Origin: Balanoglossus misakiensis
Lineage: Eukaryota; Hemichordata
Length of the DNA: 64,000 nucleotides
Assembly (NCBI GenBank): GCA_040954595.2
Contig: CM082579.2
Span: 6,386,001 to 6,450,000, forward strand
Direction: 5' to 3'
Below the pieces are notes generated by a model, which worked only from the letters and a program-made list of their open reading frames with translations, was not told the origin of the DNA and searched no databases. The position numbers and the translations under genes were made by a program. How positions within the stretch are numbered: position 1 is the first letter of the stretch; each line of letters begins with the position of its first letter. Positions 44,046 to 55,937 of this stretch are shown piece after piece.

Positions 44046-46419
44046 AAGTAAAACAGGAATTGCCAAACTGAAAATTTCGCTGCACCTTTCTGTTTCTTTC
44101 TTGTCACATATGAACAAATATGAGAGGACGCCGTTTGACACGACTGCAGAACGAGGCCATCCGGGCTTGCACGCCGGCAACTTGCATTCACAGATTATTT
44201 CGGGGACGAGATTGGCAAAGTCGATCTGGTCTGATTTCTTTTTGAGAAACGAACAAAACACCGCGTAAGCTTAATAGTGCCCGCCAGTGGTGTCTAATCC
44301 CACACGGCTCAATCACGAATCGTATAGTATCTCTAATATCGCTCGAGGTAAATAAAAAAACTAAAGGTACTGTATTTTTTTATTCCAGTGTGTGATCGGT
44401 TAAAATCTCTGCCGCGGGTGAAGTTATGATTCTTGACTGAGCACACGCATTCGTACGGAGACTTAATATACTTGCAAATATTTCTTTCAGATTTGAACGA
44501 CAATCTGAGTTCTGAGTTTTCAATAATAAGCATTGAAATGTTAGAATGCAAGTGTCAGATATATGTGATTATGTTACACATTACTTTACAGTATTGCTGT
44601 ACTTATCTCCATCCCAGCGAATTTAAACTGTACGACTTCTTCTGACTATATATTTGCATGAATTTGCATTGACACGTGAAATTAATAAATTAATATCAAC
44701 AGAATGCACAGTGTCAGCTTAGTTTAAAACTACCGCTAGCCAGACTCCATTACATTCGTTTTTCTATACGTACAAAATTATTCATAACATGATTTGAAAT
44801 TATATAGATCCCACCATTCTCTAAAGAAAGGCTGGGCTCATTTCAATTTTCACAGCAGATTTAGTTTCAGAAACAGGGGTAGTGTAACATGCTGTAACGG
44901 ATTACTCGCACGTTGCTGTGTAAAATATTGATATTTTGGTTTGAATATTGCATTTTAATCTCACGGGGATTTTTTTGTTATTGGTATCTGTTGTCTGTTG
45001 TTATTATTATGTATTATTATTAACGTCCGTGGGGATGTGTCTGAAGCTGTGACAGTAACAAAATAATAACCACGATTCCCCAGGCGATGTGGAATCGGTT
45101 TATGTGTTAACTTCCTGCTCCCAAAACGACAACAAACGGATAAGATCGACATCTTTTTTAACATGGAGGCACACATACCCATGCTTTGGTATGACACATC
45201 CATACTATTAAACTTGCATATATAGGCAATTTGAGTACTGGTATGTGTTTTGAATGGCGTCATCCGACTGCTGTTTTGGCGCATCTACGCGGAGAGCTGG
45301 TGAGGTCTCGCGAAACGCAGCATCACTCAGTGGGTGTTATTGTTTTGCCACATCGAACATAACTAAATTAGTATCGCAGTATAGGGACTGTCTATTAAAA
45401 TAAGGAAACGCCCACTTTTGATATTGCGTTGGTGATGTCAGATTACTTTGGTTTATGTTGTTCAGCTCACCTAAATAAATTACATCAGCGAATGTCAAAG
45501 CTCACTAAACGCTGTATATGGGTATATAAGACATGAATTCTTCTATCACTTAATTTTTGGTTAATACCAAAACGTTTTCAATAGTAGTACGTGTATTTAA
45601 TTTCAGTTCAGTATTTAGATTATGCCAATGTACGCATGGTCTGGGATGTTTTGTGGAAACCGTAATTTTGTCATCAACGGGGTCAGTCCCCTCTCATCAA
45701 GTCCACACTGTTCGAACAAGAAACCGTGTCTGATACTGTGTGTGTTGTCAGAGAAAACATCCTGTGAAAACGTAGGCTGTTAACACGCGGCACAAATTAG
45801 GGCACTATATCCTTCCGCTGTATCGAAAACAAAACACAGACGACACACACGCCGCCAGCCAAATCGCATCACCTGGCCACAGGAATGCAGCGCTACCAAC
45901 GCGGCTTCCACGACGCCATACAATTTGGCACGAACGACCGCCAGCAGTAGGACGTCCCGCATATACGAAACTACAGAACAAATGCGACACTTTCATATGA
46001 AACACCGTATTTGCAATCTCCGCTAATCGGCCGTACTAATAAGTCTAGCTCGGGAAGAGTTATATTATATGATTTGTGGCCATTTATCATTTTTGCGCTA
46101 TTTACGAAATGCGATTATATGAAATAGGCTACAATCTCCAACCATGTGACACCGTACTAAAAACGTGACCCATTATGAATATATTACGTCCTCATTAGAA
46201 CTCACAAGAACATACAGGTTTATTCCCAGTAGAACTAGGCAACAAAACAATCGTGGCATAGTCTAATTTATATTGTGGTAAATACACAGGACCTATAGCT
46301 TCTGGCGAAACTGTCTAGATCGGGTAGAATTTCTTCTCACGCCAGACTAAAAGTTCCAAGTTACACGTGAAGAAACGAACAAACAAGAAAAGTTTTCATG
46401 AGAAACTCTCGTGGATTGG

Positions 46420-46432
46420 GCGCCACCTAGTG
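46420..46432 (-). promoter_or_regulatory. CTCF-like core motif
   Basis: The plus strand reads GCGCCACCTAGTG; its complement CACTAGGTGGCGC fits the core CTCF consensus known from bilaterians. It lies about 620 bp upstream of the sialyltransferase ATG, at the border between the gene-poor region and the gene cluster. Binding is inference. Confidence 0.3.
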
Positions 46433-47020
46433 TCAAATACCGTAGAAAACGTACTCAACCACACTCACGACATTGGTACAGTCAGAATAGGAGTGGCGCC
46501 CTCGCTCGGTGTGGGAGGAAGCCAAAGTAGACAGTCTCGTTTTGACAAGGGACCACACTTATCTCTGATTAGGGGATGACGTGGCGTGTTGGTTATTTGG
46601 AATAAAAGGTAACTGTGAAGTATAGCACCGTGTGGACGTTTCAATACTATACACAGCGCGTCCGACTTTGTGCCTGTGACGTGGAAGAAATGCGAAATTG
46701 GCTTAAATTGACCTGTGTGAAAGCTTGGCATCAGCGTTGCGCGCGATGCGTCACATACATTGGAAATTACTAGTACTCTGACTGTGTCGTAGAGGGCGTA
46801 GAGGCCTAAAAGGATATTACAATATTGTTTGCAGATTTACGTAACCATTGCCAAGCAAACCCGTGAACGTAAAGACCTCAATATTAATTACTTCAAATGT
46901 GTCTGTTATAGTGTTGTACATGACCTCAGCTAGAAGTGTCCTTTTATTCAGGGCCGATGACATCCCATTCTCGTATTAATGATTTATTAACACGAGTGCC
47001 CCTTTGACTCTGTTTGACCC

Positions 47021-47053
47021 ATGGAGCAAGAAGGGGATGGTTGGCTGGAATGA
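47021..47053 (+). other. Upstream ORF overlapping the sialyltransferase start
   Basis: A 10-codon ORF (MEQEGDGWLE) starts at an ATG 29 bases before the sialyltransferase ATG. Its TGA shares bases with the main start in the arrangement ATGA. If the transcript begins upstream of 47021, initiation at the main ATG would need leaky scanning or reinitiation. The transcription start is not known. Confidence 0.4.
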
Positions 47054-50000
47054 GACTACAAAGAGTACTACGCATTATCATAGCCGCTGTGGCTCTGAAC
47101 GGACTGTTCCTCCTCTGTCGGAAACTGTCCGACAAGGCCGTCGTCCTCGTAGATCGGGATGGCGGCAAGAGCCAAGCACTTGAGAAAGGTGACGCTGACG
47201 ACAACAACGTTCACTCGTCCAGCAAAAACAACAACAAGGAACCGGTTGCAGCAAACACGCACGAGAAACAAAGGCGAGTTTTATCGACCAACGCACTCAT
47301 GCTAACATCTCCAAATGGTTACGTCAGCGTACAGAACAAAACAAAGGTAAGCAAGGGCTTCCCGTCTGCCGTGAGACGCAGGGGGTGGGGCACTCGGTCC
47401 TGACGAGGGTAGGCCGTCAGAGATGTACCGTGGGGATAACAACATTTCAATCCGTCGGTGTGTGTCGTACTGAGTCTGAGTGTACTGCGTTCAAATACAT
47501 GTATCGCGCTTCTGCCAGGACTGCCGCGACCAATCGTGTGATAATCGTTAGAAGAGAACAAGATGGTGCGCTGCACGCCAATCTCATTCGGTTTGGTGTG
47601 GTTCATTGCAGCCGCATGTAAAACACGGTCTCATTTGCTGCTGTGAAGTACTTCACCACAGGAAATACTAGTAGTAGCAAAACGCGAATAGCAGAGACCA
47701 AGCACAGCCAAAGACGCCGCCTATCTCGACAGCCGATTTTCAGACCGACAGCGTAATATTAACCAGAACAAGACAATGTGAAAAATGATTTTTCCATTGA
47801 TTTTACATGTGTCATCAATGTACACAGATGCCATCTTATTCTGGGGAGTATTAAACTGTATTTATCTATGCCAAAATATCAGTAACACAAGAATGGTGAG
47901 GTATGCTTACTTGTTGCTGCTGCTGGACGGAGCGGCCCCCGACAAACTTGAAGGAATGGCAGAGATTCTTCCGACATGAAATCCTCCTAATTTTCCTCGA
48001 GTAGTTCTCCAAAATCCTGGCACAAACAGTCGTCCTCGTCAGCACATTCCTGGGGTTTTTCTGTTTCACTTTGTACCGTGTTTAGAAGTAATCCACCGTG
48101 TTTAGAAGTAATCCACACGCCTCCTTCATCCAACATGACGCTTTCCCTTTGAAATTGGCAGCGCGAATGACGTGTTGTGGTGCGTGCAGATATGCAAAAG
48201 CATGCACCTGGTGAAGTTATGCAGATGCGACGGAATGGTCACTCTCAACCAGTGGAAATCATCCACGCACACGTAGTTGCACACGTTCCAAGCGTTAATT
48301 ACCCCACATTCAAGCAGTGGGTGCTTCGTGATTGGTTAAGTGTCACACCAGGTGTTGCTGACGTGTCGTAAACTGACATACTGCGCACGTGTCATCTCGG
48401 GGCAAGCGTTGAGATTTTGAAAGCCACTCGGACATGCACAGGCAGGCGTGATGCCGCCCTCTTGTCGTCCACTCGCTTAATGACTGCCCACCACTCGTGT
48501 ATTATATCCTATACATGTACCACAGTCCATCCTGCGTGGAGGGCCAGTGCCCATTACTGCCCCAAAGCTAATGAAACGAGCAATAAGCATTATACTTTAA
48601 AATATGTGATAGTATTAATAAGATGTCTGGCAATGTCGTGTGTCCACATTTTGTATTTAGGATTAGGCGTTCAAAATTTGGTATAATGTGCCCCGATATG
48701 ACGTAAAAATCATCGTTTTTTCCACTCGTTTTCAAGATGTTAGGTATATAGTCTCAGTTATTGGCCATCTCAGGTATCATGGCAACACATTTCACTGAAT
48801 CTTCTATTTAACATTACCTTTTTCTCTTAATAATTCAACAGAAATTGGCCGCGAGATGTGACGTGTGCGCCTTGGTGTCGTCATCAGGACAGCTTCTGGG
48901 CTCCAAAGCTGGTCGAGAAATTGACCGCGCCTCCTGCGTCATCCGCATGAACGACGCTCCCGTCAAAGGGTACGAGGTGGACGTTGGATCGAGGACAACG
49001 ATACGAATGGTGTCGTTCCTCGCCGTAAAAACCGAGGCGCTCGTGAACGACAAACTCTTTGAGAAGCCCCACCACCCCGACACCGTTGTTTTGTGGACTT
49101 CGTACAGGAAAGGGGTGGCACGTGCAATATTGGAGACGTATGGGAACTTAAGCAAAGTGTATCCGCACGTTGATTTCTACTACGCGACGGAGAAGCAGAA
49201 CGATTTTGCAGATGAATTGTTCTTCAATGAAACTGGCAAAACCAGGTAAGGGTGTACAGAGGGTGAGCATGGGCTTGGATTGCAGGGGGGGGGGGGTGTC
49301 TGCGCGCAGCCGCTCGGAATACCGAGTGTTTTTGCTAAGGTTGTTACTAAATGCTTTGGTAGCCCGGTGACGTTTCTACTGCATTATATGTAGGTGTTGC
49401 TAATTGACGTCATCCGTTGGCTTAACCGTTAAAATTGCTGGGGAACTAACCATGGCAAAATTTACCAAGCAATTTGACTCCAAATTCCTGACTACGATGT
49501 TTAATTTAGTTTAATAAATATATGCATATCATTCTTGTACTATGCATCGAATACTGAGGTTACCAGATGCAGAAATTGTACCACAAACGCAGTATCAATG
49601 CAAGAAATAACCAGCTACCGTCTCTTGTTCGTTTTCTTTTTTCGACTTTCGACTATAAGAGTTGAAACTGGGACATGGCTGTCCAGCGGATGGTTCACTA
49701 TGTTGATGGCGCTCCAGTACTGTCGTCAAATCGAGGTGTACGGCATGATCGACGCCGACTATTGCAACCGGTGAGTGATTTCACAAAACTAATGTTTGCT
49801 TTTGGAAGCAAAAAATGCGCTAATGGCGCATCCCTGTGGTTTTACTGATAAACTAAAAAAGCAGCGAAAAAACGAAGTTATATAAGAAGAAGAAAAAAAC
49901 TTAAAAAGCAGCTCATCCTATTTCCTCCTCCTGTAGGCAAAGCCGCCAACCGGATGCTCCGTACCACTACTACAACAATCCTTTCTGGAGTTTCCGAACA

Positions 50001-50416
50001 TTGCGAGAGTGCGATTTCTATCGGAAATCCGAAGGCAGCAAGAACGCACACCGCTTCATGACAGAAAAATACATCTTCAGAAGATGGAGCCAAGAACTTG
50101 ACATCGAGTTTCATTATCCCGCGTGGAATTTCAGCAAGCCTGTGATGCATGTACCAGCGTTCATGAATCCAGGTAGGATTTAGATAATTATATTTCGAGT
50201 CCTTGCAGACGTTGATTTGGCCTAAAAATAATAATTACGTGGTTTTCAAAGTAGGGTAAGTAGGTAGCGAGTTTTTTTGCATTTTTTATATCTTTTGCCA
50301 CCGTAGTGAACATAGTAAATCATAGAAGACGATTTACACACAGTGAATGGTAGCGCATTTTCATAGTTTTCTCTTTACGCTATCTTTCAGAGCGGAGTGG
50401 CGGCGATCGTACCTGA
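47050..50416 (+). CDS. ST6GalNAc-type alpha-2,6-sialyltransferase, type II Golgi membrane protein (GT29 family), 5 exons
   Basis: The predicted enzyme transfers sialic acid from CMP-sialic acid to GalNAc-containing glycans in the Golgi lumen. Exons: 47050-47346, 48842-49245, 49660-49770, 49937-50172 and 50391-50416, all GT-AG with phases that close, giving about 357 aa. Residues 1-5 are a short cytoplasmic tail, followed by a hydrophobic anchor (about 6-23) and a low-complexity charged stem. Exon 2 carries sialylmotif L, starting CDVCALVSSSGQLLG and including the conserved CVIRMNDAP. Exon 3 carries motif S (SSGWFTMLMALQYC...YGMID). Exon 4 has motif III (HYYNN) and motif VS (HRFMTEK, with the catalytic-type His and Glu). 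This pattern matches the ST6GalNAc III-VI group; the exact subtype cannot be fixed. The 3' end is uncertain: without the last splice, exon 4 reads to a stop at 50183 (352 aa), but a donor at 50173 and a strong pyrimidine-rich acceptor at 50389-50390 favour a short fifth exon. The first ATG of the main frame is used; a 10-codon upstream ORF overlaps it. Confidence 0.9.
48075..48114 (+). repeat. Exact 20-bp tandem duplication in sialyltransferase intron 1
   Basis: The unit ACCGTGTTTAGAAGTAATCC occurs twice without a gap or mismatch, which suggests a recent duplication. Confidence 0.85.
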
Positions 50417-50623
50417 TTATACGTATTCATCAGATATTCAACATTCTGTCTTCAACGGAACAGAGTGAGATTCTACTATCAAGTTACCTTCGGAATGTCC
50501 TTTAGGAGATACCGTGGATTATGTCAATTGTGGGCCACCTCACACCCTTCGTATGATTTTCATGCGCACAGAGACAATAGTACTGGTAAGCTTCTGCGCA
50601 TGGTCTGTGAGTAAAATCGCCGA

Positions 50624-53600
50624 CTAATTCAAGTCTTCCAGTTCCTCTTTAAAGCGCGCAATATCGTACAGATCCTTGAAGCCGAGATCCTTTTTGAGGG
50701 AAGAGTAGAAAAACTCTGGAGCCTCGAGACAAATTGTCTTCAGCGTCAGAAGTTGTCGGCCCGTGTACTTTTTGAACTTGGGTGCCAGGTGGCCGAGTCC
50801 GTTCTTTGACAGCCAGGAAGTGATGTCACTGTTATCCCATGATGCCAATGAATCGTCTTCTGGGGTTTTATGGACAATGTTAACGTTCCGGTCATTGCCA
50901 GACTGCGCAACGTTGAGGTCTATTTGATAGAAAACAGAAGGCATGGTGTTTGTTAATGTTAATCCAGTTTTTATCCCAACATTATGATCGTCTAATTGAA
51001 ATAAAATGAGCATTGAATCATTTCGTTCTTCAAATAAGAGACTTCAGTGAGAAAATAGTGTCGGCCATTTTGACTGGATGTAAAACAATACTGCATGTCC
51101 CATTTTAGATTGAACCGATTGTTATATCACTATTCAATACGAATGCCCTACCGTATTTCTTGACAACTGTGTCTCGGACTTTCCCCCGGTCGCCGATCTC
51201 CCGCACCAGATTCGGGAAATTCTTCTCGAGATTCTCTTCGGAGCTGAAATCGAAGTAGAGCTTGGTGCCGACCAGAATGCCCAGCCATCCGTCTGGGGAA
51301 TAGTTCTTCTCAACCCGGATGGGAATGTACGGCTTCTGCAGTTTGTATGTATACTCCGCCTCTGCGTGGCGATATATGACAGGGAGGGAGAGGTTACTCT
51401 CTCGGAATGACACTGACAGACGATAGAATCCATTTAAATTATTATTAACACCGCGGTTATTCCGTAATTTTTGGCATATGACTTTCAAGATGTTAGTTAC
51501 AGCATGGACGTTATGTCCATGGTTACAGCTATAAGCTCCGATACTGTTATTGTCGCATCCAGTAAGTATCGCGTGACTGAATAGCCCCAGTTAAACTCTC
51601 GTCAAAGCAGTTCAAAAATGAACGTAATTCTGACTTCTGCGTTAAGATATCAGTAGGGGGTTCTGATGCGGTCATCGATCAAGTGGAACCGAAGAATGTG
51701 GCGGCACTCACCAGATCTGCATGGGTTGCTGAACTTGTATTTTTCTGACATGCAAATCAGCACTACGTCCGCGCCTTGCACGGCCTCTGCCATTGCTTCC
51801 AGCGTAGATCCACCTTAGAGGCACGAAATGTCAACATTTAGTTCTGTTAGAAAGGGAATGCTTTGTGGGAATACCGGAAAGAATAGTGCACGTATGGATA
51901 AATGCATGCACACATAAATACCTATAAGGTACATGTACATGCGCCACCTGGTTAAATATCAGAAAAAGTCAATCCTACCCATTTTCTCAATATCCATCCA
52001 GACGGCATATCCTGCAGACTGTAGTTTCTTTTTCAACTTCACTATCCGCGACTGAACATTCCAACTGTAGCTTATCATCACGTGACCCGTGGAGCCGCCC
52101 GACCCCCTGTTGTCTTGCATAGAAGAAAACTCTTCTCTTTGCTGTTCGAGGCTGACTTCTTGTTCTTTAAGTTCCCACAGAGCACCTTCACAAGCCCTCT
52201 TCAGTCCAGGGTCCGGTCCACTTTTCAGTTTCTCCAGAGCTTTTGGTGAAAGGAATCGTCAGAGAGAATGTGTTACGAGCTTCAACTTGAACCGTGATTA
52301 GCCCTTTTTACGTCCATGATTAGCCTAAGTCAATGCAAATTGCGCCGACTTGAGGAAAGAGTCAATCCGGCATGCGATCTGATTAAAATCAGATGATCGT
52401 GATTCCTAGTATTAGTCAATTTGGCATGATGTGTATACAAACCTGTCAGGCACCCCGTCTCCCTTCTTATTTTGTCTTTGTTGTCTTTGTGGAAGGCGAG
52501 GGTCCAGAGAGCCGTGGCGGCAAGTCGTTGCTCTTCCAGGCTACATTGCGGTTGTAGTAATTTGACCAGGGACGGTAGAACGCCAGCTCTCACAATTGTG
52601 ACCTGAAAGATGCAGTAGAGGATTCGGCGCGAAACAGTGTGTACAATTAACATGAGTCTTTCGCAATTGTCGTAGGCCTAGATAGCTAAATACCTATCGT
52701 GGTTCAGTCCACAAATAATTGTTGTTTGAGAAGTTTTAAAAAATAGGTGCGCGCTGTCTCAATTGGCGCGAATACACTCCTGGTGAGAATACACAGAACA
52801 CCTGGTGAAACGTGTCCTACCTTGTTGTCGTCGTTGAACGCCAGCTTCGTCATTCCGTCCACCAGCTCGGTCACGTGAAACCCGTAATCTCCCTCCCTGT
52901 GGTCGTCCTCATCCACGGCCGACTCAAGCACGTTGACGAGAAACTCGATGTTCTCGTTTCCCGCGTTAATCTTGTGGTTCTCCTCGTCGTCGATGATGTA
53001 AGACAAGGTGAGGAGGGCCAGCGCCCTGTAGAGGAGACGGTCGAGCTGCAAGAAGTGCTGCAGCAAGGCCACGGCTTCGGCGTCTCTGAAGTCGCGGCGA
53101 TTGTCGTTGCACAGCCGTATGCTGTTGTGCAGAGTGGAGAGCACCAGTTCGAGATAGCTGTCCTGGTCGTAACGTTCTTGTCGCCCGCCGCCGTCGTCGT
53201 CTTTCTGCATGCGCCGAAGCTCCCCGAGCAGGAGTTCTATCAGGCCGGCCTTGCCGACGGCCCTGCACATCACCGCCGACGAGTCGCACGCGTTCCCCAG
53301 AACCATCGTCGCCAGTTCCAGCGCCATGCCCAACTCGTACAAACCCAGCCCTCCGGACTTTTTACCCAGCGTCTGCGCCGAGCGCCACTCTTTGTGCAGC
53401 CTGCGGTACAACGCCGGGTAGTCGCGCTCGACCAAGTAGTTCGAGAATTGTTCGTGCTTCACCGGGGTTTCTGTCATATCGTACAGCTCGTGTAGCTGCG
53501 TCAGTTTGTCCAGGGTTTCGTCGTCATCTTCTTCTTCTGCTTCTTTACTTTCGCTCGCCAACTTTGTCTTGCTCCCGAGAAATTCCAGGATGGTGTCTAT

Positions 53601-53747
53601 GGTGCCCGTTTTCTCCTCGATCAAACTGTAATCTCGCGGGTTCTCGTAAGCGTCCGGGCTTTCGTCCCCCTTTTCCGTCGGCCCAGGTGTTGACCCTCCC
53701 GATCCCTTGGCGTTGATAAGTTTCGCCGTACTTGGTGAACACCCCAT
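50624..53747 (-). CDS. ARM-TIR-SAM protein with N-myristoylation motif (SARM1-like parts, different order), 6 exons
   Basis: Exons on the minus strand: 53747-52821, 52602-52443, 52239-51979, 51813-51712, 51361-51152 and 50919-50624; phases 0,1,1,1,1; 651 aa. The N terminus MGCSPS fits the N-myristoylation consensus (Gly2, Ser6), with Cys3 available for palmitoylation, so membrane anchoring is inferred. An acidic linker (about 68-80) precedes an armadillo-like helical region (about 135-390; for example GVLPSLVKLL then AATALWTLAFHKDNK). A TIR domain follows (about 415-520): HVMISYSW, the BB-loop region VWMDIEKMGGSTLE, CRSEAEYTYKL and SPDGWLGILVG. A SAM domain closes the protein (about 580-648; DITSWLSKNGLGHL). 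SARM1 is ARM-SAM-SAM-TIR, so the order differs. Glu484 lines up with the SARM1 catalytic glutamate, which suggests NAD hydrolysis, but that is inference. The start is the first ATG in frame; the frame is open upstream without another ATG. It is divergent from the oxygenase gene and convergent with the sialyltransferase. Confidence 0.92.
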
Positions 53748-55937
53748 TCTGTGCGCCTCATTTACGCGGAACGAGACTCGTACATTCACTTCACACACAA
53801 AAAACAGGCGAAATTTACGACCATTTACGATTACTGGTGGACCACATCAGATAAACTGTTGCCGAAAAAAATAACATATAGTAATAGCATCAATATGTTT
53901 TTGGGATAAATTGTCTGAATGGTGATATTCTGTGTAATGGCATTATTGTCTGACAATCAACACATGGCTCTTCATGTTAACGGCAGAAAAGGTGCATTTT
54001 TGTTAAATTCTGCACATATTCCAGTTTCATACAAAGATTGACTGTATTACTTGGCTACCAGTCGGTTGCTAAGGCTAAGGATATATATATATTCCTGATC
54101 TCATCATCCGCGCGCACGGGGCGTTTGCTCGACTTCAATCTCTCATTTATAACTAGATGTTTTCGGAGAGCCTCGGGCTGTCCGGACAAAAGACCCTGGC
54201 AAGCTGAGGGATGGTGCCATGACCTTGAACTACAGCCAACCGTGCTTCACAAGACAAATAGCAATTGCACGTTCATGAATATAGGCCTAAAAAGTTTTGC
54301 AAGAGGAAGTGATTACCAAGTTCTGGGATGTTTTACAACACGAGGCAGTTTTATGGTTCCTGTCCGAGAAAGTTGTGCAATGCGATAGAGGTGGGCCGCA
54401 GAAGTGCCTACAAGGCATTCGATTGTACATTGTATATCGTCGGCGCCATGCTTAACAACAGGTAAACAATTGCCGCACACAAATGAACATGACATTGCAA
54501 GGCTTTTCGCTCGCGGGGAAGGCCCTGCCGTAGACTACAGTGCAGGTCGCTATCATCAGCATGCAAGGGTGGTACGGCACGGAATGTGTGCGTTTTTTAA
54601 ATCATGCACTCGTGGTATTCAGTGCTGATTGCTGCCTAAACACATGGATGTATCGCTATGGTATAACCACAGGTGTGTTAAAAGGCTGTGCATATGGCGG
54701 TATACCTGTATTCGTTCAATCACATTCCCTGTAACAGAGGGACTGCGGTTCAATGACTCTATAGAGCGCTGTGAACGCAAGCACGTAGGCCTATAACAGA
54801 ATATGAAAAGTCCGAGCGAATAAACAATTTTACCCTCGGTGTCCATATTTGCTTTCAAAACCGTTATGTCAAATCCGTCACGGGTCATAATAAGGTTACG
54901 TTTACCCACGCTGCAGTCTTATCGGTGTTTACCGCCCGTTATCTGATATTGCACATGAATCGACCATGATACAACAGACTCGCAGCACACCTACCCGACT
55001 GAGAAATGTTAATCTGCTGGTTTAACGATTGTCCATTCCCCTGTCCTCTTCAGAGCATCGCGGACTATGTGCATGTACATGTACTTCCGTGTCTGAAGAT
55101 GTGAAAAACACACTGACTGGTTTCACGTGATTGATATATTACAATAATGGAAGGACAGTTGCTAAGGCGTAGGTCAGGAGTTCAAGACGTACATGTACGT
55201 GTATATACAAACTGGTCGCGCTATATTGTATAATGGATAGGTATAGTATGCGCCTCGCTGACAAATGATTGTGCTCAATACCGTCTATTCCTTTGCTGTA
55301 TAAAGGTGTGTGACGAGTAGCCCAATTTTGTAAAAAGAAGTTAATAGGTCTTCACCGTTCTGTAAATAAATTAATACTTTTAATTTTCTCTTGATGTACC
55401 AATGCACGCCATTACTTCAAGTAATCCAATGGTGTGTATGCACGCAGCCTGATACTTATATTGTGTTTTACGGTTGAATTTTTTTTGCAATAAGCTGTGT
55501 AAATATGATATTTGACAAGGACTTCTGATTAGGGATGGATATTATTACAGTTATTTCACACTGATCGGCTTCCTTGGAGGAGTTGATATGATGGTCGTGA
55601 AGGCCAAGCTTCGGACAGGCCGCAACGTTTACCCATCCGTCGTCTAAAGTTTGGTGACTATTAAATAACCATGAAGCCCAATCCATCACGTGATAGTTTA
55701 CGGTAATCATACGTTTATTTTTTTATATCAAGAACATATCAAGCGCATGCTCAGAAAGACTTTTACGGAGATGTTATCTTGCTAATTGTCCCTCACGGTC
55801 ACAAAAGACGAATCTAAAGTCCAAAACGTGCACTGGAGACTGTGCCTGTGGAGGTGGAGGTCGAATTGTGGGAGGCGCCGTGTCATAGAGAGCAACATCA
55901 GAATAAGATTCAAGACCACGTCAAGTTGGATTCAATT
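53748..55937. other. Divergent intergenic region between the ARM-TIR-SAM and oxygenase genes
   Basis: The 2.2-kb gap separates two start codons pointing away from each other, so both promoters should lie here. Only short open frames and GTACATGTAC-type palindromes (for example near 55076) are visible; no clear TATA box. Confidence 0.6.

Larger units (their letters stand above)
35701..47020. other. Gene-free region leading to the gene cluster
   Basis: No recognised exon. It holds the inverted-repeat element at 38521-38714, the C-run at 44032 and the CTCF-like motif at 46420. Its right end must include the sialyltransferase promoter, but I see no clear TATA box. Confidence 0.5.

Noticed and set aside
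52812-53495. 227-codon open frame on the plus strand
   Set aside because: It lies antisense to exon 1 of the ARM-TIR-SAM gene, which has clear domains and splice sites; the Val/Gln-rich product is a shadow.
50624-53747. Calling this gene the SARM1 orthologue
   Set aside because: The domain order differs, there is one SAM and not two, and the N terminus has a myristoylation motif in place of a mitochondrial signal.
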